Part shown: piece by piece, positions 53,288 to 62,463 of the stretch
Position numbering within the stretch: the first letter of the stretch is position 1
Layout: each line of letters starts with the position of its first letter
From: Methanoculleus sp.
GTDB lineage: Archaea; Halobacteriota; Methanomicrobia; Methanomicrobiales; Methanoculleaceae
NCBI GenBank assembly: GCA_018433835.1
Contig: JAHDQM010000001.1
Coordinates: 1 to 64,000, forward strand
Length of the DNA: 64,000 nt
Direction: 5' to 3'
Notes under the pieces: generated by a model
What the model was told of the DNA's origin: nothing
Databases searched by the model: none
Seen by the model: only the letters and a program-made list of their open reading frames with translations
Made by a program: the position numbers and the translations under genes

Positions 53288-54730
53288 ATGACGGGCGAGG
53301 GCTCAAATCCACCGGAGGTCTGCCTGGGATTCGATATACACTATCCCTGCTATCTCAATCCCGGGTTTCAACCTGACGTGGTAAAGGGAAAGAGAAACGC
53401 AAAAGACAGTTATTTTAACCCGGGCGCGAAGGAAGACCTTGGAGGGGTCATCGACCGCTCTTTTCGGCCGACGACGGAGCTCCTCCTCGAACTTCTCGAT
53501 GGGGGGTTTACGTGCGCCTTTAATATCTCCGGAACGGTGGTGGAGCACCTTGATGCGTGGTACCCGGAGATGCTCGAACTCCTGCACAGTGCGGCAACCC
53601 ACCGGAACGCCGAACTCCTTGCCCAGACCTACTACCACAGCGTCGCCGGACAGTTTGCCGATCTGCTCGAGTTCACGGACGAAGTCCTCATGCACCGGGG
53701 CCTGATGAAGGAGCGCTTCTCGGTCGCGCCGACCACATTCGCGCATACAGACTACCCCATCACCCCCGCCACCGCGGAGGCGCTTATCGGGGCCGGGATC
53801 GAGGCGGCCATCATCGAGGGGGGCGAGGGGCCTGCTCTGGAGAGGGATCCGAACCTCATCTACACCTACCGGGGCCTCCCGGTCCTCGTCGCCCACTGCG
53901 ATCTCTCCGACGACATTGCCGTGCGGTTTCCGTGGCGGGGATGGGACAAATGGCCGCTCATGGCCGACCAGTACGCAGGATGGCTCTCCGCATCCCCCGG
54001 CGACTGCATCACGCTCTTCTTCGATTACCGCATCTTCGGGGACTTCATCGGTCCTGAGACGGGCATCCTCGAGTTTCTGCGGGCGCTCCCGTCCGCTCTC
54101 GCCGAAGAAGGGATCGAGACCATACGCCCCTCGGAGGCCGCCAGCCTCGCCCCGCACGGGGATCTCGGGGAGACAGCCGGACCCGGACAGCAGAGGACCA
54201 TCCTGCAGCAATCCGCCATCGAGGCGCTCGAGGAGGCCGGCGGTCTGGTCGCGGACCCTGCGGTCTGGCGCTGCCTTCTTGAGACCGAGCACATCCGCAG
54301 GATGGCCATGCGCTCGCCCTCGTGCGGAAAGCCGCTCCACGCCGTCAGCCACCAGGCTACCTACGACTACTTCGCCTCCTTTATGCGGATCCTCTCGCAC
54401 GCCGAGGTGCGATCCGCAGCCAACGCACGGTCGCCGAAAGCCGCTCTCTCGCTCCGGTGCGTCCCCCCCGATATGGCGTTCTCCTTCTCGTCCTACGACC
54501 GGCCGGCGGGGTACGCGGCCCACAGCCTCCAGGAACTTGCAAATATGCTAGAGTTTGCTCCGGACGACGTCATCCGGTACCACGTGGAGCGGGAAGACTT
54601 TTGCCGGTGGATCGACCAGGTCATCGGCGATAAGAGACTGGCAGAAAAGATCCGGGGCGTCTCCGACAGGAACGAGCTCCAGTCGACGATTCGGGAGAGG
54701 ATCGAAAAACAATGGAAACGCTTAAGTTAG
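53288..54730 (+). CDS. GH57 family glycoside hydrolase (alpha-amylase type)
   Basis: 480 aa. GH57 fold with N-terminal CLGFDIHYPCYLNPGFQPD, YYHSVAGQF, the motif-4 region FFDYRIFGDFIGPETGILEF and the loop FPWRGWDKWPLM. Typical of archaeal alpha-amylases/amylopullulanases without a signal peptide, so it should act on intracellular alpha-glucans. The upstream start region of the longer frame is not family-like; ATG 53288 lies behind a TATA box. It overlaps the glycosyltransferase gene by 19 bases and begins the glucan operon. Confidence 0.88.
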   Translation: MTGEGSNPPEVCLGFDIHYPCYLNPGFQPDVVKGKRNAKDSYFNPGAKEDLGGVIDRSFRPTTELLLELLDGGFTCAFNISGTVVEHLDAWYPEMLELLHSAATHRNAELLAQTYYHSVAGQFADLLEFTDEVLMHRGLMKERFSVAPTTFAHTDYPITPATAEALIGAGIEAAIIEGGEGPALERDPNLIYTYRGLPVLVAHCDLSDDIAVRFPWRGWDKWPLMADQYAGWLSASPGDCITLFFDYRIFGDFIGPETGILEFLRALPSALAEEGIETIRPSEAASLAPHGDLGETAGPGQQRTILQQSAIEALEEAGGLVADPAVWRCLLETEHIRRMAMRSPSCGKPLHAVSHQATYDYFASFMRILSHAEVRSAANARSPKAALSLRCVPPDMAFSFSSYDRPAGYAAHSLQELANMLEFAPDDVIRYHVEREDFCRWIDQVIGDKRLAEKIRGVSDRNELQSTIRERIEKQWKRLS

Positions 54731-55866
54731 CATTCTTCTGCTGGGAGTCGCTCCACTCCACGTTCAAGGTGGGCGGCCTTGCGCCGGCGGCGACCCATCT
54801 CGCCGAGCGCCTCGCCCGGAAGGGGCACGAAGTCCACTTCTTCACGCGGGGAGAGGGGGACGATGCGTTGATCAACAACGTCCACTACCACTACTGCCTG
54901 CCTTTCGGCGGCAACGTCATCGAGTACTGCAGGACAATGAGCAACATGCTCGTGGACGCTTTCCGCGCTTACGACACCCCGCCGTTCGATATCCTCCACT
55001 TCCACGATTGGCACCTCGTTGAGGCGCTGCACACCCTCCGCGGCCGAAACACCGTCCTCTCATTTCACTCCACCGAGTACGGGCGGCACGGGGGGAACTT
55101 CGGCGGCTGGTGGGAGTTCCAGGAGATATCGGGCAAGGAATGGTACGGGGGCTACATCGCGAAAGCGGTCACGACCGTCTCGAACTCAACGAAGACCGAG
55201 GTTATGTGGCTCTACAACGTCCCCGAATGGAAGATCACCGTCATCCCGAACGGGATCGACCCCGACGCCTACCGTATCCGGCTCGACCCGGGCGAGGTGA
55301 AGAAACGCTACGGCATCCACCCACTCGCGCCCGTCGTCCTCTTCGTCGGGCGCCTCACCTACCAGAAGGGGCCCGACCTCCTGGTCCAGGCCATACCCGA
55401 GATCCTTGCCAAACGCTGGGACGTGCAGTTCCTCTTCGCCGGCACCGGGGATATGCGCGACTACCTGGAGGGGATGGCGCACGGTCTTCCCGTGCAGTTC
55501 CTTGGCTACATCTCGGATGCAGACCACATCAGGCTTCTGAACGCCTGCGACCTCGTCGCCGTACCGAGCCGGAACGAACCGTTCGGGCTCGTCCTCACGG
55601 AGGCCTGGAGTGCGGAGCGCTGCGTCGTCGCGACCGATGTCGGGGGGCTCTCCGAGAACATCGATAACTACAAAGACGGCATCAAGGTTCCCGTCCGGCC
55701 GGACTCGATCGCCTGGGGGATCTGCCACCTCATCGACGATCCGGCCTACATGCAGAAACTCGGGAGGGCCGGCCGCAGGAAGGTGGTGGAGAAGTTCAGG
55801 TGGGATGTCGTCACGGAGAGGACGCTCGGCGTCTATAGAAAACTTCTCGCCGGCGGTTCACGATGA
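54712..55866 (+). CDS. GT4-type glucan synthase (glycogen synthase-like)
   Basis: 384 aa glycosyltransferase, GT-B fold. N-terminal [29 protein letters not shown] with the KVGGL-like glucan synthase motif, [13 protein letters not shown] (HDWH), [32 protein letters not shown], and the EX7E region [17 protein letters not shown]. Fits archaeal ADP/UDP-glucose-dependent glycogen synthase in fold family GT4/5. Overlaps both neighbours (19 bases with GH57; ATGA with glgB), so it is tightly coupled to the branching enzyme. Confidence 0.87.
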   Translation: METLKLAFFCWESLHSTFKVGGLAPAATHLAERLARKGHEVHFFTRGEGDDALINNVHYHYCLPFGGNVIEYCRTMSNMLVDAFRAYDTPPFDILHFHDWHLVEALHTLRGRNTVLSFHSTEYGRHGGNFGGWWEFQEISGKEWYGGYIAKAVTTVSNSTKTEVMWLYNVPEWKITVIPNGIDPDAYRIRLDPGEVKKRYGIHPLAPVVLFVGRLTYQKGPDLLVQAIPEILAKRWDVQFLFAGTGDMRDYLEGMAHGLPVQFLGYISDADHIRLLNACDLVAVPSRNEPFGLVLTEAWSAERCVVATDVGGLSENIDNYKDGIKVPVRPDSIAWGICHLIDDPAYMQKLGRAGRRKVVEKFRWDVVTERTLGVYRKLLAGGSR

Positions 55867-57821
55867 GACCCAACGAGGGGGATGAGACCATGCAGCAGGT
55901 GTTACCGGATATCACGAAGACCGGGAGCCTCATCACCAGTTACGACGTCTACCTCTTTCGGCAGGGGAACCACTCCCGCCTGCACGACAGGCTGGGGTCG
56001 CACCCCACTGTCGCCGATGGTGCGCGGGGGACGTTCTTTGCGGTCTGGGCGCCGAATGCCGCGGAAGTCTCGGTCATCGGGGATTTCAACAGGTGGGCGG
56101 CGGGCCGGCATCCGCTCCAGGCACGGGGCGACGATTCCGGTATCTGGGAAGGATTTATCCCGGATATCGGCCACGGGATGCTCTACAAGTACCACATCAA
56201 AAGCCGGTACAACAACTACTCAGTGGAGAAGGGCGACCCGTTCGCGTACTTCTGGGAGGTCCCGCCGAAGACCGCATCCGTCATCTGGGACCTCGCCTAC
56301 GCCTGGCGGGACCGGGCGTGGATGCGGTCCCGGGAGGAGGACAACACCCCGGACGCCCCGATCTCCGTCTACGAGGTTCACCCCGGTTCGTGGCGGAAGG
56401 TGCCGGAGGAGGAGAACCGGTCCCTGAACTACCAGGAGCTGGCGACCGAACTCGCCGACTACCTGCTTGACGCCGGGTTCACCCACGTCGAGTTCCTCCC
56501 CGTCATGGAACATCCGCTCTACGCTTCCTGGGGCTACCAGTCACTCGGCTACTTCGCCCCCACGAGCAGGTACGGCACCCCGCAGGACTTCATGTACCTC
56601 GTCGAACACCTCCACCAGCGCGGGATCGGGGTCCTTCTCGACTGGGTGCCGTCCCACTTCCCCTCCGACGGCTACGGGCTCTCCTACTTCGACGGCACGC
56701 ACCTCTACGAGCACGCTCTCCCCGGCCAGCGCTACCACCCCGAGTGGAAGAGCTACGTCTTCAACCTCGCGAGGGACGAGGTCCGATCGTTCCTCCTGAG
56801 CAGCGCCATCTTCTGGCTTGAACGCTACCACGCGGACGGCCTGCGGGTGGACGCGGTCTCCTCGATGCTCTATCTCGACTACGCGCGGAGCCCCGGGGAG
56901 TGGGTGCCGAACGTCTACGGCGGGAGGGAGAATCTCGAGGCGATAGGGTTCCTCCGGAAGGTGAACGACACGGTCCACGCGAACTTCCCGGACGTGCTCG
57001 TCATCGCCGAGGAAGCGACCTCCTGGCCGGGGGTGACCGCCCCGACAGCGACCGGGGGTCTCGGGTTCGACCTGAAGTGGAACATGGGCTGGATGCACGA
57101 CACGCTGGATTACTTCACGCTCGACCCGGTCTTTCGGAAGTACCGGCCCGATCTCCTGACGTTCAGCATCTGGTACGCGTTCCGGGAGCGCTACATCCTT
57201 CCCCTCTCACACGACGAGGTCGTTCACGAGAAGAGTTCGCTTGCCGGGAAGATGCCCGGTGACGAGTGGCGTAAACGGGCGAACCTCCGTCTCCTCTACG
57301 GGTACATGTTCACGCACCCGGGCAAGAAACTCCTCTTCATGGGCGGAGAGTTCGGGCAGTGGTCGGAGTGGAGCCACGACGCCGGGCTTGAGTGGGACCT
57401 CCTGCAGTATCCTCCCCACCGGGGAATCCTCCGGTGGGTCACCGACTTAAACCGCCTCTACCAGCGGGAGCCCGCTCTCCACGAGCGGGACGCCGATCCG
57501 GCGGGGTTCGAGTGGGTCGACTTCTCGGACGTGGAGAAGAGCATCGTCAGTTACCTGAGGCGGGGGCTCTCGGCCGACAACGTCGTCCTCGTCGTCTGCA
57601 ACTGCACCCCGGTGCCGCGCTACGGCTACCGGGTCGGCGTCCCGTTCGGCGGGTTCTGGGAGGAGGTGCTCAACAGCGATGCGGTCGAGTACGGCGGGAG
57701 CGGTGTCGGGAACCTCGGCGGGGTGGAGGCGGAGCAGGTTTCCGTGCACGGCCGGCCGTGGTCCCTCCCCCTCACCCTGCCCCCGCTCGGCGCCGTCATC
57801 TTCGCTCCCGAGGGGGCGTGA
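55863..57821 (+). CDS. glgB: 1,4-alpha-glucan branching enzyme
   Basis: 652 aa, GH13. An early-set/CBM48 domain (about 45-150, [21 protein letters not shown]) precedes the barrel: [30 protein letters not shown], nucleophile region [14 protein letters not shown], acid/base [11 protein letters not shown], and [15 protein letters not shown]-terminal beta domain about 555-652. ATG 55863 overlaps the preceding stop (ATGA); ATG 55890, with a GAGGGGG upstream, is an equally good start. Makes alpha-1,6 branches in the glycogen-like polymer. Confidence 0.93.
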   Translation: MRPNEGDETMQQVLPDITKTGSLITSYDVYLFRQGNHSRLHDRLGSHPTVADGARGTFFAVWAPNAAEVSVIGDFNRWAAGRHPLQARGDDSGIWEGFIPDIGHGMLYKYHIKSRYNNYSVEKGDPFAYFWEVPPKTASVIWDLAYAWRDRAWMRSREEDNTPDAPISVYEVHPGSWRKVPEEENRSLNYQELATELADYLLDAGFTHVEFLPVMEHPLYASWGYQSLGYFAPTSRYGTPQDFMYLVEHLHQRGIGVLLDWVPSHFPSDGYGLSYFDGTHLYEHALPGQRYHPEWKSYVFNLARDEVRSFLLSSAIFWLERYHADGLRVDAVSSMLYLDYARSPGEWVPNVYGGRENLEAIGFLRKVNDTVHANFPDVLVIAEEATSWPGVTAPTATGGLGFDLKWNMGWMHDTLDYFTLDPVFRKYRPDLLTFSIWYAFRERYILPLSHDEVVHEKSSLAGKMPGDEWRKRANLRLLYGYMFTHPGKKLLFMGGEFGQWSEWSHDAGLEWDLLQYPPHRGILRWVTDLNRLYQREPALHERDADPAGFEWVDFSDVEKSIVSYLRRGLSADNVVLVVCNCTPVPRYGYRVGVPFGGFWEEVLNSDAVEYGGSGVGNLGGVEAEQVSVHGRPWSLPLTLPPLGAVIFAPEGA

Positions 57822-57823
57822 CG

Positions 57824-60205
57824 GTGGACCGCGCCGTCTGCATCCACGGTCACTTCTACCAGCCCTCCAGGGAGAACCCCTGGCCCGGCGATGTCGAGGT
57901 CCAGCGATCCGCCGCGCCGTACCACGACTGGAACGAACGGGTGGCCGCGGAGTGTTACCGCCCGAACACCGCCGCACGCATTCTCGACTCGGACGGTATG
58001 ATCGACCGGATCATAAACACGTACTCGAGGATCAGCTTCACGGCCGCCCCGACGCTTCTTGCCTGGCTTGAGCGGCACTGTCCGGCGGTCTACGGGGCGA
58101 TCGTCGAAGCCGACCGGGAGAGCCGGGAGCGCTACGCCGGCCATGGCTCCGCGATCGCCTGCTGCTACAACCATCTTATCATGCCGCTTGCGACCCGGCG
58201 GGACAAACGGACCCAGGTCGTCTGGGGGGTCCGCGACTTTGCAGCAAGGTTCGGCAGGACGCCCGAGGGGATGTGGCTCCCGGAGACGGCGGTCGATATC
58301 GAGTCCCTGGACCTGATGGCGGAGGCCGGGATCCTGTTCACGATTCTTGCCCCCCACCAGGCCGCGAAAGTGCGGCCGATCGGGGCGGAGGCCTGGACGG
58401 ACGTCTCCGGCGCCCGTGTCGAAACAACGATGCCCTACCTCTGCCGCCTCCCCTCCGGACGGAGCATCGCGGTCTTCTTCTACAACGGGACTATCGCCCG
58501 CGACGTCGCGTTCGGCGACCTCCTCTCCGACGGGCAGCGGTTCGCCGGGCGGCTGCTCGGTGCGTTCTCACGGGAGAGAGACCGCCCGGAACTCGTGCAT
58601 ATCGCAACCGATGGGGAGACCTACGGCCATCATCGCGACTTCGGGGAGATGGCGCTCGCATACTGCCTCGAGACCCTCGAGGCGCGCCGCGACGTCAGTC
58701 TCACGGTCTACGCCGAGTACCTCGCCGCCCACCCGCCCACGCACGAGGTCGCCGTCTGCGAGAGGACGTCCTGGAGCTGCACCCACGGCGTCGGGCGCTG
58801 GCAGGGTGAGTGCGGGTGCCACAGCGGGACGCATTCCGGGTGGTCGCAGACATGGCGCGGACCGCTCCGGGAGGCGGTCGTCATGGTCCGGGACGCTTTC
58901 GCCCCCCGATCCGCGGAAGCGCTCGCGGCACTCGTCCGCGACCCCGCGGAGGCACGGGACGACGCCGTCGGCCTCGTCCTCGACCGGTGGTCCGACGAGG
59001 CCGTAGCGGCGAACATTTCCCGGCACGCGCCCGGCGCCCTCTCTCCCGACGATCGGTGGCGGGTGCTTGCGCTCCTCGAAGCGGAGCGCCAGGCAATGCT
59101 GATGCAGACGAGTTGCGGCTGGTTCTTCGACGATATCACGGAGCCGGGGAGCGTCCAGGTGATGCGGCACGCAGGCCGCGCGATGGAACTTGCCCGGCAG
59201 ACGCTCGGGCTCGACCTCGAGCCGGCGTTCATCGATATCCTCCGCCGCGCCCCGGTAAATGATCCGGATTACGAGACCGGTGCGGAGGTCTACGAGGTCC
59301 TTGCCCGGCCGGCGGCGGTCGATCTTTCCCGGATCGGCGCAGGGACCGCTCTCTATGCGCTCTTCGGCCTCGAACCGCCTGCAGTCGCATCGGGGATGTA
59401 CGCCGTCCGCGGAGACTGGCGATACCGGTCGGATGCCGGGGTGCAACGCCGCATCCTCGGGACCGTCCGGGTGCGGTCCCGGGTGACGGGGGAAGAGGCG
59501 CTCTTCGATGCGGCCGCGTTCTTCGCCGGGATGGACCGGGTCGTCCTCGGGGTGCGCGAGCCCGGCGGCGATGAGGCGCTCCGGGCGGCGTGGGAGGGGA
59601 TGGCGAGTCCCGACCCCGCAGGTGCCGTATCCGGGGCCTTCACCCGGGTCTACACCGCGTCCGACAATGAGCGGTGGGCGCTCGCCCGCCGGACCGCGCC
59701 CGAGATCGGGCAGGCAGTCTGCGCGGTCTACCGCGATGCGGCGGCGCTGATCGACGCGTTCGACGATCTCGGGATCCCTGCACCGGGAGCCGCCGTCCAT
59801 CTCCTGACGCACGCCTGCACCGAGCGGCTGCTTGCGATGCTCGGAGAGGGGTGCCCCGACCCGGACCGATTTTTCGCGCTCGCGGAGACGATGAGGGCCC
59901 GGAACCTTGCGCCCGATCTTCCCACCCTCGGGGAGGCGGCGAGCAGGCGGATCGCGCTCTCTCTCCGGGCGGCGGCGGCCCGGCCCGGTGACCCGGCTCC
60001 ACTCGAGGAGATTGTCCGCACCGTCCGGTGTGCAAAGGTATTTCCGTTGACGCTCTCCCTCTGGGAGAGCCAGAACCTCTGCATCGAGATGCGCGGGCTC
60101 TATCCCGGAATGCAGGAGCATGCTGGCCGGGGTGATGGGGATGCACAACGGTGGGCGGAGGCCTTCAGGAGGGCGGCGGCATGCCTCGGCGTGAAGGTGG
60201 CGTAA
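57824..60205 (+). CDS. GH57 glycoside hydrolase with DUF3536-type C-terminal region
   Basis: 793 aa. N terminus VCIHGHFYQPSRENPW (GH57 motif 1), TPEGMWLPETAVDIESLDLM (motif 3), HIATDGETYGHHRDFGEMAL (motif 4-like), and GWFFDDITEPGSVQVMRHAG. The C-terminal region after about residue 240 matches the DUF3536-type extension of this subfamily. GTG 57824 gives the family start; GTG 57818 overlapping the glgB stop is possible. Its place between glgB and malQ points to glucan trimming or debranching; the specificity is unknown. Confidence 0.86.
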   Translation: MDRAVCIHGHFYQPSRENPWPGDVEVQRSAAPYHDWNERVAAECYRPNTAARILDSDGMIDRIINTYSRISFTAAPTLLAWLERHCPAVYGAIVEADRESRERYAGHGSAIACCYNHLIMPLATRRDKRTQVVWGVRDFAARFGRTPEGMWLPETAVDIESLDLMAEAGILFTILAPHQAAKVRPIGAEAWTDVSGARVETTMPYLCRLPSGRSIAVFFYNGTIARDVAFGDLLSDGQRFAGRLLGAFSRERDRPELVHIATDGETYGHHRDFGEMALAYCLETLEARRDVSLTVYAEYLAAHPPTHEVAVCERTSWSCTHGVGRWQGECGCHSGTHSGWSQTWRGPLREAVVMVRDAFAPRSAEALAALVRDPAEARDDAVGLVLDRWSDEAVAANISRHAPGALSPDDRWRVLALLEAERQAMLMQTSCGWFFDDITEPGSVQVMRHAGRAMELARQTLGLDLEPAFIDILRRAPVNDPDYETGAEVYEVLARPAAVDLSRIGAGTALYALFGLEPPAVASGMYAVRGDWRYRSDAGVQRRILGTVRVRSRVTGEEALFDAAAFFAGMDRVVLGVREPGGDEALRAAWEGMASPDPAGAVSGAFTRVYTASDNERWALARRTAPEIGQAVCAVYRDAAALIDAFDDLGIPAPGAAVHLLTHACTERLLAMLGEGCPDPDRFFALAETMRARNLAPDLPTLGEAASRRIALSLRAAAARPGDPAPLEEIVRTVRCAKVFPLTLSLWESQNLCIEMRGLYPGMQEHAGRGDGDAQRWAEAFRRAAACLGVKVA

Positions 60206-60218
60206 GGAGGGGCGGAGC

Positions 60219-61715
60219 ATGAACCGGCGGGGCAGCGGGGTTCTCCTGCACATCACGTCCCTGCCGTCGGCGTACGGCATCGGCGACCTCGGGCCGGCAG
60301 CGCACCGGTTCGTGGACCTCCTTGCCGGAGCAGGACAGCGTTTCTGGCAGATCCTCCCTCTCAACCCGACATGCCCGGTATTCGGCAACTCCCCCTACCA
60401 GAGCACCTCGGCGTTTGCCGGAAATACCTGGCTCATCAGCCCCGAACAGATGGTCGCAGACGGTTTCATCGCCCCGGAGGATATCGGGGACCCACCCGGT
60501 TTCCCCGAGGGCCGGGTCGACTACCGGGCGGTCCTGGACTACAAGAACGGTATCTTCGACCGGGCGTTCGAGCGGTTCAAGGAGCGCGGTCCCGACTTTC
60601 GCTACAAGGATTTCGCGGCCGATAACGTCTCTTGGCTCAACGACTACGCCATATTCGTAGCCCTCAAGGAGGAGTTCTCGGGGAAGGTCTGGAGCGACTG
60701 GCCGGCCGGGATCCGGGACCGGCGCGAGGAGGCGTTGCACAAGCACGGTACCGAACTTGCCGACCGGATCTTCCGGGAGAAGTTCCTTCAGTACGTCTTC
60801 GACCACCAGTGGGGGGTGCTCAAGAGCCACTGCCGCGAGCGCCATCTCCAGATCATCGGGGACACTCCCATCTACCTCACCCACGACAGCGTCGATCTCT
60901 GGGCGAACCCGGGGCTCTTCAAACTGAACGAGCAGAAGAAGCCGGCCGTTGTCGCGGGCGTCCCCCCGGATCTGTTCAGCGAGACCGGGCAGCTCTGGGG
61001 AAACCCGGTCTACAACTGGGATGCGCACCGGGAGCAGGGATTCGCGTGGTGGGAGAGTCGGATCGACCGCACTCTCGCTCTCGTCGACAGGCTGCGCCTC
61101 GACCACTTCCGGGGGTTCGCGCAGTTCTGGGAGGTGCCTGCCGGTGAAGAGACCGCACAGAACGGGCGCTGGGTCGATGCGCCCGGCAGGGACCTCTTCA
61201 CCCTGCTTGCGAGTAGCAGGTCGTGCCTCCCCATCATCGCCGAAGACCTCGGCTACATCACCTCCGATGTCCACGAGATGATGGGCCACTTCGGGTTCCC
61301 GGGGATGAAGATCCTGACCTTCGGTTTCGCCGGCGACGTCGCAAGAAACCCTCACGCGCCCCACAACATCACGAAGAACTGCGTCGCCTACACGGGGACG
61401 CACGACAACAACACGGTCAGGGGGTGGTTCGAGCACGAGACCTCCGAGGAGCAGAAGAACCTCCTGTTCCGCTACATCGGCGGATCGGTGAGCGCCGACG
61501 AGACGCACCGGATCCTCATACGTCTCGCGATGCTCTCCCCTGCCGATACCGTCATCATCCCGATGCAGGACGTCCTCGGCCTCGGGGAGGAGGCGCGGAT
61601 GAACCGGCCGGGCACGACGGAGGGGAACTGGGAGTGGCGGCTCCGGCCGGAGCAGGCGGGGGAGCAGGTCATGCAGGAGTTTGCCGAGGTTACGGGGATC
61701 TACGGGAGGAGGTGA
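60219..61715 (+). CDS. malQ: 4-alpha-glucanotransferase
   Basis: 498 aa, GH77. Motifs are SGVLLHITSLPSAYGIGDLG, FWQILPLNPTCPVFGNSPYQ, DTPIYLTHDSVDLWANPGLF, DRLRLDHFRGFAQFWEVPAG (nucleophile Asp), IIAEDLGYITSDV (acid/base Glu) and YTGTHDNNTVRGW. Disproportionates maltodextrins and supplies longer chains for phosphorylase. GGAGGGGCGGAGC gives a strong ribosome-binding site before ATG 60219. Last gene of the glucan operon. Confidence 0.95.
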   Translation: MNRRGSGVLLHITSLPSAYGIGDLGPAAHRFVDLLAGAGQRFWQILPLNPTCPVFGNSPYQSTSAFAGNTWLISPEQMVADGFIAPEDIGDPPGFPEGRVDYRAVLDYKNGIFDRAFERFKERGPDFRYKDFAADNVSWLNDYAIFVALKEEFSGKVWSDWPAGIRDRREEALHKHGTELADRIFREKFLQYVFDHQWGVLKSHCRERHLQIIGDTPIYLTHDSVDLWANPGLFKLNEQKKPAVVAGVPPDLFSETGQLWGNPVYNWDAHREQGFAWWESRIDRTLALVDRLRLDHFRGFAQFWEVPAGEETAQNGRWVDAPGRDLFTLLASSRSCLPIIAEDLGYITSDVHEMMGHFGFPGMKILTFGFAGDVARNPHAPHNITKNCVAYTGTHDNNTVRGWFEHETSEEQKNLLFRYIGGSVSADETHRILIRLAMLSPADTVIIPMQDVLGLGEEARMNRPGTTEGNWEWRLRPEQAGEQVMQEFAEVTGIYGRR

Positions 61716-62463
61716 AGGGGGGAGAACTTTGGCTTGAAGCGTTTGAATTCACTCTGGCAATGCAATACTGAAATCCGCTAGGTTTCCCGAAAGCCGAATT
61801 TGATAACAGTAAACATCCCCGTACACGGATTCCCACCGGATATCGCCATTGGGGGTGGGGCTGACGGGGAGGGGGGATGCTCCCCCCTCCCCTGTCTCCA
61901 CCTCATAAGGAGGTACATGTAACCCCCACCCCGCCCGGCCTCCGGCCTCCTCCTCCGCACCTGACGGTGCTCGAACTCCTGCCGTTCCGGCAGTCGTTCC
62001 CAGCCCCTTGGGGCGGGGGCAGTCACGGCGATTCTCCCACGGTCCAGTATGTCGGACTTTTTCATCGTTTCTTGGCTGGTGCATCTAACGGTACTCGAAA
62101 CCCATTTTTCGATCACAGTTCCATATCTCACACCTACCATTCCAGTGATGGATCCAAATCACCCCATTCACCCATCTCTGCAGAAAGACTGCTCCACTCC
62201 ATCGCCCGGACATCCCTGCGATAACAGCCACAACGGAAGATGATTGCACGGTTTCATCACCCCCGGCCCCCTCCCCCCTCCTCTCTCGGGTATCCCGCAA
62301 ACGCCCGGCACACCGTATGCTGGATCGGTCAATCGGACATCCACACCCATCAAATAACTCCATATTATCACTTATTTTTTATTTACTCAATATTTTGCAA
62401 GAATATAGAAACATATATAATAATTAACACGGACAGTACACCGTCAATTAGGGGACAGGACTC
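61716..62463. other. Intergenic region with element copy 5 and glgP promoter
   Basis: Element copy at 61830-62046. The AT-rich stretch near 62370-62430 contains CATATATAATA (about 62412-62422), a TATA box about 35-45 bases ahead of a leader with GGGGACAGGAC before ATG 62464. No protein gene is supported in between. Confidence 0.55.
61830..62046. mobile_element. Dispersed palindromic element (copy 5)
   Basis: ATATCGCCATTGGGGGTGGG at the left (61840 on) and CACGGCGATTCTCCCACGG then TCCA at the right. Inside: GGGGGGATGCTCCCCCC, CCGGCCTCCGG, GCACC-TGAC-GGTGC, spacer TCGAACTC, and CTGCCG-TTC-CGGCAG, linking it to the hairpin array at the left edge of the window. Confidence 0.65.
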
